From positions 1-64,000 of the forward strand of contig JAKVCX010000010.1 of assembly GCA_022448525.1 (NCBI GenBank): a stretch of DNA of 64,000 bases. The letters are read 5' to 3'. Position numbers and translations under genes: made by a program. The notes under the pieces are model-generated. The model made no database searches. It saw only the letters and a program-made list of their open reading frames with translations, and was not told the origin of the DNA. Shown here piece by piece: positions 23,855 through 31,916 of the stretch. The stretch is from Tenacibaculum sp. (lineage in GTDB: Bacteria; Bacteroidota; Bacteroidia; Flavobacteriales; Flavobacteriaceae). Within the stretch, counting starts at the first letter, position 1; the number at the start of each line of letters is the position of its first letter.

Positions 23855-26800
23855 TTAATCAGCTATTTGAATCTGTTCTCCGCGACCTAGATTTTGACGG
23901 ATTATATTGATATCCGTGTTTTGAATTTGCCCATTCATATCTACATCAAAGATGGAATAACCTGAATTTCCGAGTTGTAAAATTGTACTATTTACTCCCG
24001 AATTCTGAATCTGTCCTATACCTTCAACATTACCTGCTGGTAAAGCAAAAACTGAATGTATTACTTCAACTAAAGCATTACTACCGTTTAAAACACTTCC
24101 GTCTGATGTGAAATCAACATTAGCTTCATCTCCGTCAAAAATTATCGGATTCTTAGTTACAACCGTTAAATGATTTCTATGAACAACAGCAACATAATAG
24201 TTCCCTTGCCAAGCACTAATTGAGAGATCTGAAATACCATCAGCACTACTAACACCACTATTTTTTTCTAATAAGAATGATTTTGCCGCAATTATTGTAT
24301 TGATATCATCTGCACTTCTCAATTGAATTTCTATCCAATCTACTGCATCAGAATTTTCTAGTACAGATGCTTCACAAGTAGCTCCATCTGAATATGGAGA
24401 AGTAGTTGGTAATAAATTGTTAGTTCTCAAATTATCGTTCATCTCAAAAGTTGAACTATTGAATGGTCCTTCTAAAATTACTCTCGCGTTAAAAGTGCAG
24501 GATTCGCAATCTTCACTGAATGAATTTTGAGCATCAATTGAGGTCCAATTGGTTGAAGAATATGTTGCATCGTCAACCTGAATACAAGTTAAGTTTGGAG
24601 TTCCCGTTAATAATAGATTAGTAACATTTAAATTATTTCCGTTCTGAAGATTCAGCTGGCTTAAATCGTTATTACTACTTGCTACTAGATTCGTAAGCTT
24701 TGAATTTTTACTTAAATCCAAAACAGAAATATCAGTATCATTAACAAATAAGTTTTCTAGTAAAACATTGTTACTTACATCTAATGTTTCTAATCCTACA
24801 TTATATCCACACCATAATCTAGTAAGTTTTAAATTTTGACTGACATCTATTTTTTGTATTGAACCGTATAAAACATCAAGTTCTTCAAGTGCCGTAAAAT
24901 CTTCAATACCGGTTAAATCTTCTATCGAATGAAAGTTAATTTGAATTTCAGTAACAGTTTCTATCAAATCTGTTGGTACCTGACCATCTCCAGAAATATC
25001 GTCGTAACCTAGGTTTTCTAAAGCAGATTCAAAATTACTGTCGGGAATTGAAGTATAGTTACAATAGGCATCTGTAAAACTGGTATGATTATCAATATCT
25101 CCTAAAAATTTTGTCTCAAAATGATCCTTATCTGATACAGCTATACAAGTAAGATTCGTATTTCCATATGATCTGAAACTAGTTAATGTACTATTAGCAC
25201 CGTTTTTGATAATTAAATTAGTTAGTTCATTATCATTTACCCAAACTGCTTTTAGTTGTGTATTCTTAGAAAAATCGAGATTATTGAATTTTCCTCCATA
25301 AAAATAAGCAGTCTGTAAATTTGTATTTGTACTTAAATCAACACTCGTAAGATTCACATTGGTAAGTGATAAACTTTTTAATTTTGTATTAGCACTTAAA
25401 TCAATAGTTTTTAAAGCCGAATCATCGATAGATAAATGTGTTAACTCTGTATTTGTACTTAAATCGATAGTTTCAAAAACTGCATCTTTCAAAAAGATAC
25501 CTGAAAGCTTTGTATTTAATGATACATTCAAAGAAGTTAAAGGACTATCTTCCAGATAAATTTCAAGTAAGTTTAAATTATTACTAAAATCAGCAGTTGA
25601 TAGTTCGTTTCCGTCTCCAAAAATGGATTGAACAGCTACAAAATCCTCTATTCCAGTTAAATCTTTAATCTTGTAAGCTGAATAATCAAGATCTAAATAT
25701 TTAATTGTTTCAATACTTGAAGTAGGAACTTTACCATCTTGTGAAATATCATCATATCCTTGATCTTCTAAAATGGCTTCAAAAGCAGTATCTGGAATAT
25801 CAGTGTATCTACAATCATGATCTGCAAAATACGATTGACTATCTCTTGTACTACTCCAGCTATTTTCAAAAGTTGATGGATCATCTACTGTAATGCAAGT
25901 TAAATTTGCATTTCCTGTACTCGTAAAATTTGTTACGTTTGAATTGTTACCGTTTTTAATATTTAGAGAAGACAGATTATTGTTATTTACTCCGATAATC
26001 CTTAACACTGTATTCTTACTCAAATCTAAATCAGTAATTGCATTTCCTCCAGCGTATAGTTGCTGGAGCGCTGTATTTTGAGTAAGATCCAAACTGGTAA
26101 GATTACTATTACTAATTCCTAATGCTCTTAATAGTGGACTTTTAGTTGGATCGAAAGTTTCAATATCATTGTTCTGTACCCAAGCACGAGTTAAAGCCGT
26201 ACATTTTGTTATGTCTAAATTTTTAAGATTATTATTCTCAAGTAATACTAAATCCATTTTAGTACATCCGGTAATATCTATACTTTCTAAACCATTATAA
26301 CGTCCTGAAACAACGGTAAGTTCTGTATTATTGCTTAGATCTACACTAGTTACCGTATTATTATTAAATATTAAAGATTGTAACGCCACAAAATCTTCAA
26401 TTCCTGATAAGTTTGAAATTGATTTATTTGAAATATCTAAAGATGTAATGCCTTCAATTTGATCTGTAGGAACTTTTCCATCTCCGGAAATATCATCATA
26501 CCCTAAATCTTCTAAGGCCGTTTCGAAATTACTATCAGTAATTGTAGTATATTCTTTTACCGTAAGTGTTGCAGCACTTGATAGTATATCATTTCCACAA
26601 TCATCTGCCAAATACACTCTGAATTTATAACCATTAGCACTTAAAGGAACATTGGTTAACTCTATAGTTGTACTATCTTTTCCGTTAACAGTTAAATCAT
26701 CAAATCTTGTGTTCCAAGCGTTTCCATCTTCACTTACCAACCACTGTGCAGAAGTAAAATTTACACCTTCAACTGTAAACTGCACTGTTCCATTTACCTC

Positions 26801-28588
26801 AACAGTAGCATTTGCTGGTGATGTAGTTATTTCAGGGACTACAGGAACATGTGCTTCACCAACACCTACAGCATAAAATGCATTTGTAACAGAAGTAACC
26901 TCTTGAGAACATGCTCCATATAAATCAGTTGCAGCTTGGATTGCCGCTACTCTTGCATCTGTATAATCTGAAGTTGACGTTAAATAATTTTGTTGCATTT
27001 GCCAAACAATATCAGCAGCATCATACACATTGATGGCTGTAACACTGTAAGTATTACCAATATCATTGGTTCCCGATCCTCCGTTGTACAATAACCAAAA
27101 CCAATGATTCAACACACCACTATTGGTATGAACTCCACAGTAATCATTTCCATTTTGACTTGGAGTACAGTTAGTTGTATCATACCAATACGTTCCTCCA
27201 TAGGTGTCAGGCTGACCATAAGAATTTGGATTTGAAAAAGATCGTAATGCACCACCTGCATTTTGGTCGTTAATTCTAGAAGGATCTGTATTGGTTCCTA
27301 AATTATCATTTGCATAATTTTCAAAAACCATGGCCCATATATCCGATAATCCTTCATTCAATGCACCAGACTCATATTCATAATCTAAATTTGAAGTAGC
27401 ATTATTTATTCCATGAGCGATTTCATGAGCAATCACATCTAATGTTGTTAGTGGAGTAAATTTTCCTGCACCATCTCCATACAACATAAAACCTGCGGTA
27501 TTACTTACTGCTCCCCATGCCGCGTTTGTCCAATCCGCATCATAATGAACCATGGACAATAATGCGCTATTTGATCCATTATAACTGTTCCAATTATGTT
27601 CATTTTTCCAGTAGTCATATAGTTGTGTTGTTCCCCAGTGAACATCAATTGCATAAATATTATCATCTGTTGCCATTTCAACAGCAGACCAATTATTATC
27701 TGCATCGGTGAAGTCGTAAATTGGTCCGTTTACATAGTCAGTTCCATTACGCATATCAACAGTAATGATACCTTTTCTATTTCCTAATCCTTGATTCGTT
27801 AAGTTCCACTGACTACTCGCTGCTCTCGTTTCGTCATTCAAAATATAATTACTTCCGTCTGATTTGGTTTCGAAGCTCACCGACCCTGTGTAAGCAGCAA
27901 AACCCGATGCTGAAGCAACTAAAGACTTTCCATACCTTTTTGTACTTTGAGTATTATTATGAGAAGAATGATCATGGTTTTCAAAACATGCAAATAATTG
28001 GTTTTTATATTTCAATATACTTCCATTGTTTGCATCAATATATAAAACACCTAATTTCATAACTGGTTTTGTAGCTCCTACAGTTACCGCGTAGGCCAAA
28101 TTAATTTCATCACTTCTTCTACTTGGTAATATTAGTAACTCCATTTTCGGCTTACTTAATTTGGTCAAATTATCACCAGGCCAAAACACAGTATTCCCCA
28201 TATGTTTTGCCGCAATTGAAATAATTGAACTCTCTGACAGCCTTGGTGAAGTATTTAAATTAGCTACATCGTAATATTTACCGTTATAAGCATCAATCTC
28301 TCCATTCTTTTTATGAATTTTGACTTGCCCGTATTCAACTTTTAGTCCTTGGAAATATTGTTGAAAAGTCTCATGGTTATTCTTTTGTTTATCGATACTA
28401 GATTTTTGTCTTCTAAATTCTGTGCCAGAGGTTCCTTTAAATTCTGAGTTCAAAATACTTTGTAAACTTAGTCTCTTTTTTAACTTTCCTACTTTTGTTA
28501 ATGAAACTTTCTTTAACCTTTTTTGCTGTCCAAAAGCACTTGTAACAGCCACTAATGCAACAACTAGTAGTAGTAATTTACATCTCAT
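23855..28588 (-). CDS. Secreted M4 metallopeptidase fused to LRR modules
   Basis: Protein of 1577 residues. A signal peptide ending SAFGQ and a propeptide of the FTP/PepSY kind (about 20-200) precede a thermolysin-family domain. That domain has the zinc motif HEIAH at about 388-392 and the third ligand in GALNEGLSDI, followed by the usual CGVHTNSGVLNHWFWLL histidine region. An Ig-like domain follows, then three IPDxxFExxL/LRR modules like those of the 1927-residue neighbour, and the same Cys-rich linker and dockerin-like tail. The first tail loop is degenerate (GIGQIQNSG); the second, DMNGQIQNTD, is intact. An extracellular protease whose LRRs may direct it to targets or the surface. Confidence 0.9.
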   Translation of the reverse strand: MRCKLLLLVVALVAVTSAFGQQKRLKKVSLTKVGKLKKRLSLQSILNSEFKGTSGTEFRRQKSSIDKQKNNHETFQQYFQGLKVEYGQVKIHKKNGEIDAYNGKYYDVANLNTSPRLSESSIISIAAKHMGNTVFWPGDNLTKLSKPKMELLILPSRRSDEINLAYAVTVGATKPVMKLGVLYIDANNGSILKYKNQLFACFENHDHSSHNNTQSTKRYGKSLVASASGFAAYTGSVSFETKSDGSNYILNDETRAASSQWNLTNQGLGNRKGIITVDMRNGTDYVNGPIYDFTDADNNWSAVEMATDDNIYAIDVHWGTTQLYDYWKNEHNWNSYNGSNSALLSMVHYDADWTNAAWGAVSNTAGFMLYGDGAGKFTPLTTLDVIAHEIAHGINNATSNLDYEYESGALNEGLSDIWAMVFENYANDNLGTNTDPSRINDQNAGGALRSFSNPNSYGQPDTYGGTYWYDTTNCTPSQNGNDYCGVHTNSGVLNHWFWLLYNGGSGTNDIGNTYSVTAINVYDAADIVWQMQQNYLTSTSDYTDARVAAIQAATDLYGACSQEVTSVTNAFYAVGVGEAHVPVVPEITTSPANATVEVNGTVQFTVEGVNFTSAQWLVSEDGNAWNTRFDDLTVNGKDSTTIELTNVPLSANGYKFRVYLADDCGNDILSSAATLTVKEYTTITDSNFETALEDLGYDDISGDGKVPTDQIEGITSLDISNKSISNLSGIEDFVALQSLIFNNNTVTSVDLSNNTELTVVSGRYNGLESIDITGCTKMDLVLLENNNLKNLDITKCTALTRAWVQNNDIETFDPTKSPLLRALGISNSNLTSLDLTQNTALQQLYAGGNAITDLDLSKNTVLRIIGVNNNNLSSLNIKNGNNSNVTNFTSTGNANLTCITVDDPSTFENSWSSTRDSQSYFADHDCRYTDIPDTAFEAILEDQGYDDISQDGKVPTSSIETIKYLDLDYSAYKIKDLTGIEDFVAVQSIFGDGNELSTADFSNNLNLLEIYLEDSPLTSLNVSLNTKLSGIFLKDAVFETIDLSTNTELTHLSIDDSALKTIDLSANTKLKSLSLTNVNLTSVDLSTNTNLQTAYFYGGKFNNLDFSKNTQLKAVWVNDNELTNLIIKNGANSTLTSFRSYGNTNLTCIAVSDKDHFETKFLGDIDNHTSFTDAYCNYTSIPDSNFESALENLGYDDISGDGQVPTDLIETVTEIQINFHSIEDLTGIEDFTALEELDVLYGSIQKIDVSQNLKLTRLWCGYNVGLETLDVSNNVLLENLFVNDTDISVLDLSKNSKLTNLVASSNNDLSQLNLQNGNNLNVTNLLLTGTPNLTCIQVDDATYSSTNWTSIDAQNSFSEDCESCTFNARVILEGPFNSSTFEMNDNLRTNNLLPTTSPYSDGATCEASVLENSDAVDWIEIQLRSADDINTIIAAKSFLLEKNSGVSSADGISDLSISAWQGNYYVAVVHRNHLTVVTKNPIIFDGDEANVDFTSDGSVLNGSNALVEVIHSVFALPAGNVEGIGQIQNSGVNSTILQLGNSGYSIFDVDMNGQIQNTDINIIRQNLGRGEQIQIAD

Positions 28589-28640
28589 ATATTTAGTTAT
28601 TTAGGGATAGTAATTATTAAATACATCTGAAAAAGATGAG

Positions 28641-28784
28641 TTAATTCATTTTTTTGATCTCATTTTCAAGCTTTCTTAATTTTTCTAATACGCTTTCCAA
28701 GTCTTTTTTTCTTTCTTCTAATTCTTCAATAGAAATAGATTTTTTATTCACTTTGGAAATAATAGTTCTAACAAAACTGATCAT
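28641..28784 (-). CDS. Small 47-residue coiled-coil protein
   Basis: From the ATG at 28784 the product begins MISFVRTIISKVNKKSISIE and continues as a highly charged helix (ELEERKKDLE, then LEKLRKLENEIKK) typical of a short coiled coil. A longer reading to 28931 adds a Cys/Leu-rich start that is only the translation of the 12-bp DNA repeat upstream, so the shorter start is preferred. It lies 52 bp before the M4 protease gene and may be co-transcribed with it. Function unknown. Confidence 0.5.
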   Translation of the reverse strand: MISFVRTIISKVNKKSISIEELEERKKDLESVLEKLRKLENEIKKMN

Positions 28785-28882
28785 GATTTTTCTCTGCTTT
28801 TTCAAAGTGCTAAATAAGTGGCTTTGCAAATTATGAGAAAGCAAACAAGGGCGACAATTAGTAGACGTATAATCTAAATTGT

Positions 28883-28917
28883 GGAGACAAGTGAGGAGAC
28901 AAGTGAGGAGACAAGTG
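28883..28917 (-). repeat. Three 12-bp direct repeats (TGTCTCC motif), candidate operator
   Basis: The plus strand carries GGAGACAAGTGA at 28883, 28895 and 28907 (last copy lacks the final A), a perfect 12-bp period. The minus strand reads TTGTCTCC three times, about 100 bp upstream of the 47-residue gene and the M4 protease gene. Confidence 0.7.
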
Positions 28918-29015
28918 CTTAAAAAGAACAATTAATATTCTCATACAGAAAAGAATTTCTAGAATCTTTTATTCTAGAATAGTTTAATAATTTCAAGATT
29001 CTTAGATAGTATTAA

Positions 29016-30728
29016 TTAAATAGATTTAAGATATTTTTCTAAATCATCTTCAACCTCTAATTCTAATTTCTTTCGAAGTCTATATCTTGATTTTTTTACA
29101 GCGGCAACTGTTGTGTATCGTAAACGAGCAATTTCTTTTCGCTCTAGTGATAATCGTATGTACATACAAATTTCCAAATCGGTTTTAGTAAGATTTGGAT
29201 GAATTTTCTTTATTCTTTGAACGAAATCTTTATTAATTCCTTCGATGTCGTTTTTAATATTCACTAACTGATTATCTTCTAATAACTCAGACTTTAGGTC
29301 AGCTATTAAACTTTGAATAGATACTTTTTCATCGGCAGCAGCAACTTTTTTCAAATTATCTACCATTCTTTCCTTCGATTTAATTTGTTGAAAAGTATCT
29401 TTTTTCAAGTTTTCAATCTCTTCAATTTTATAATCGATATCCGATTTTAAGGTACTAATATTTGAATATAATTCGTTGAGAAGTTTTTGTTTCTCTGCTT
29501 GAAATCTATGATTCAAATAAACGTGAAAAATGATATAACATAAAAAGCTATAATTAATAACGAACTTTGTGTGAATTATTAGCATCGCCGTTAAAATATC
29601 GTTGGCAAAAACGGAAACTTGGATAATTAAAATAATTAAAACCCATTTTGCATAAGGCTTTTTATCTTTAATTGCTTTTGTTATAATATAAGTTCCTAAT
29701 GAGATTGAAAGCAAACCATAAATCTGAAAAAATGGGGCAATAAAAGTTCCATAAAAAATAGGAACTACCAAAACATATAATACCCCCAACACAGGTATTA
29801 AACAAATTATTTTGACAATACTCTTTTTAATGTAGTTTGGATAAAGAGAGTTATAATATAATATGATTAATGATAGTCCTCCGAAATACCCAACATATCT
29901 CATTCGTTGCACTATTTCAAAGGATATGTCTGGAAAAAAACTATAAATTAAGGTTTCCCCTACAAATAACTGCCTAGAAACTCCAATCAAACAGAACAAT
30001 CCGAAATATAAAAAATGTAATTCTCTATTAAAACTAAAGTACCAATAGATTTGAAACATTCCGAAAATGATTATTAAAAATGTAATCAAACCTTCAATTA
30101 AAGGGTTTGCTTTTTGATTCTTTGAGTTTAACTTTTTTGTTTGAATCACATTCTGTAAAGCAGGTCCACCTCCTAATCTACTATTATGACTTGATACTAC
30201 AAATACAAGATCAAGTTTTTCACTGTTAGGAAGATCAATATGAATTTGAGGACCAAAAGGCTTTTCTTCTTCTCTATCTTTTGAAATTTGTCCAAAACTC
30301 CCTTTTTTTTCTCCGTTAATCCAAATATCAGTAGCTCCAAGTAACCTTCCTATATTTAAAACAAGTGGAATTTCACCTTTCCTCTTTTTTATCAAAAGTC
30401 TGAAAGTACCGTATCCTTGTCTGGGAAATCCTTGAGTTCCCCACAAAGGTGAAGACCATTTAAGTTCTTCTGGTTTTTGTAATAAACTCTCATTGTAATT
30501 CCCTAAAGAATCTAAAGGCCATTGTTTCCAATAAAATAATCCCTCGCCTTGAATATTTAACTCAGGAAATTTCTTAAAATTCCATTTTGAAATATCCAAT
30601 TCTCCATTCATTATTGTTGGAGATTCAGATGTATTTGTACAACTGGACAATAAAAAAGCTAGAAGTATAAAAACTAATTTATTCCAGTTTGTACATACAG
30701 AAAAACAAAAGCGCTTCAAATTTGACAT
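29016..30728 (-). CDS. 7TMR-DISM membrane receptor fused to LuxR-type HTH
   Basis: Protein of 570 residues. A lipoprotein-like signal (LLSSC) precedes a galactose-binding-like extracellular domain (about 45-195; GYGTFRLLIKKRKG, DIWINGEKKGSFG) of the 7TMR-DISMED2 kind. Seven membrane segments (about 215-405), a coiled coil (about 410-475) and a C-terminal LuxR-like helix-turn-helix follow (about 505-560, LTKTDLEICMYIRLSLERKEIARL then TTVAAVKKSRYRLRKKL). It joins sensing and DNA binding in one membrane protein without a kinase. Its position beside the LRR/protease genes suggests that it controls them. Confidence 0.82.
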   Translation of the reverse strand: MSNLKRFCFSVCTNWNKLVFILLAFLLSSCTNTSESPTIMNGELDISKWNFKKFPELNIQGEGLFYWKQWPLDSLGNYNESLLQKPEELKWSSPLWGTQGFPRQGYGTFRLLIKKRKGEIPLVLNIGRLLGATDIWINGEKKGSFGQISKDREEEKPFGPQIHIDLPNSEKLDLVFVVSSHNSRLGGGPALQNVIQTKKLNSKNQKANPLIEGLITFLIIIFGMFQIYWYFSFNRELHFLYFGLFCLIGVSRQLFVGETLIYSFFPDISFEIVQRMRYVGYFGGLSLIILYYNSLYPNYIKKSIVKIICLIPVLGVLYVLVVPIFYGTFIAPFFQIYGLLSISLGTYIITKAIKDKKPYAKWVLIILIIQVSVFANDILTAMLIIHTKFVINYSFLCYIIFHVYLNHRFQAEKQKLLNELYSNISTLKSDIDYKIEEIENLKKDTFQQIKSKERMVDNLKKVAAADEKVSIQSLIADLKSELLEDNQLVNIKNDIEGINKDFVQRIKKIHPNLTKTDLEICMYIRLSLERKEIARLRYTTVAAVKKSRYRLRKKLELEVEDDLEKYLKSI

Positions 30729-30825
30729 AACTTAAAAAAGTTCAAAACAAAGTTATTCTTTTTAAATGTTATTTTAATTACATTTAAAATACCTTCTTTT
30801 AAATTATGCTATTGAGAACGCAATT

Positions 30826-31167
30826 TTAATCAAAAACAAAATCGGCATCTGGAACTAAAAAGAGTCCTTCCTTATGATGCAATTTCACCAAAAATTTAAT
30901 TTTAATTGAGTTATTCCTACTAAATATCGGAGTTAGTATATAGAGGATTTCTGCTCTAAAATGATTTCTTAATTTTGCTGTTCCCTTCAGGATACAATCT
31001 TTGTGATACACATATTCTTTTGAGTATACTTTCAAATCGTCGAATGGATTTCCTAGCACTGATTCTTCAGAGAATTCGAAGTGCAATTGATCTATTCTCT
31101 CTTTATAATAGGGGAATTTTTCAAGAAATAAGTGTATCCTATCGTAGTAGTCGACGCTGCAAATCAT
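30826..31167 (-). CDS. Hypothetical 113-residue protein
   Basis: A soluble protein of 113 residues with no signal peptide or membrane segment. It begins MICSVDYYDRIHLFLEKFPY and has a central lysine- and tyrosine-rich stretch (VYSKEYVYHKDCILKG), then alternating strands ending LVPDADFVFD. No family was recognised. It stands alone between the 7TMR-HTH gene and a NarL-type response regulator, with about 100 bp of non-coding DNA on each side. Codon use matches its neighbours, so it is probably a real gene. Confidence 0.55.
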   Translation of the reverse strand: MICSVDYYDRIHLFLEKFPYYKERIDQLHFEFSEESVLGNPFDDLKVYSKEYVYHKDCILKGTAKLRNHFRAEILYILTPIFSRNNSIKIKFLVKLHHKEGLFLVPDADFVFD

Positions 31168-31297
31168 ACTAATAGGATTTTGGTTAATAGGTACTTAAAT
31201 ATACTAAAAACTTCTCACTTATCCTCTAATAATGAATAACATAAATTAATTTAGGGGAAAATCCCTATAGGTAATTATTCATGCAGAAACTCTTAAA

Positions 31298-31906
31298 CTA
31301 CATTTTGTTGAACTTTTCAATCAACTCTTGTTTCTTACTCACATGCAGTTTTTCATAGATATTTCTTGTATGCGTTTTTATTGTGTTCACAGACAAGTTT
31401 AACTCTTCTGCAATTGTTGCATAACTTTTTCCTTTTGCTAATAATTTAACAACTTCATTTTCTCTCTCAGTTAACTCCTTTCTTTTCGGGATTTGAAAAT
31501 ATGAAATAACTTTTCTTGCAATATTCCCGCTCATTGGAGAACCTCCATTTTTCACCTGGTTTAAAGCATTAATAAGTTCTTCAGGCTCTATATTTTTAGT
31601 CAAATAACCAATCGCTCCTCCCGATAAAGCATCGAAGATATAGTCTGAATCTTCATACACAGAAATCACCACACTTTTAGCATTTGGATTTTGGTAATTG
31701 AATCTTTTTACTCCTTCAACACCATTTATACCTGGAAGTTTTATGTCTATTAATATAATATCTGGATGGTTCGTTTTACAAAACTTAAGAGCATCTTCAC
31801 AGTTTAAAAATGCGCCAATAACATCAAATCCTTCCGCTGAATTTACTATTTCTTTAAATGAAATTAGTAAACTTTCATTATCTTCTATTATTACAACCTT
31901 ACTCAT
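31298..31906 (-). CDS. NarL/LuxR-family response regulator
   Basis: Protein of 202 residues. A receiver domain (about 1-120) has acidic Glu8-Asp9, phosphoacceptor aspartate in ILIDIKLPG, serine in VVISVYED and lysine in YLTKNIEP. A LuxR-type helix-turn-helix (about 140-200) carries LTERENEVVKLLAKGKSYATIAEELNLSVNTIKTHT split over the scaffold and recognition helices. It lies 10 bp after the propeller sensor kinase gene and is its evident partner. Target genes are unknown; the adjacent cadherin/LRR lipoprotein is a candidate. Confidence 0.93.
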   Translation of the reverse strand: MSKVVIIEDNESLLISFKEIVNSAEGFDVIGAFLNCEDALKFCKTNHPDIILIDIKLPGINGVEGVKRFNYQNPNAKSVVISVYEDSDYIFDALSGGAIGYLTKNIEPEELINALNQVKNGGSPMSGNIARKVISYFQIPKRKELTERENEVVKLLAKGKSYATIAEELNLSVNTIKTHTRNIYEKLHVSKKQELIEKFNKM

Positions 31907-31916
31907 TACTTTGCTT

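Noticed and set aside
28785..28931. Longer N-terminus for the 47-residue protein
   Set aside because: The added residues (repeated CLLT) are only the translation of the 12-bp direct repeats, which look like an operator; the coiled-coil part starts at 28784.
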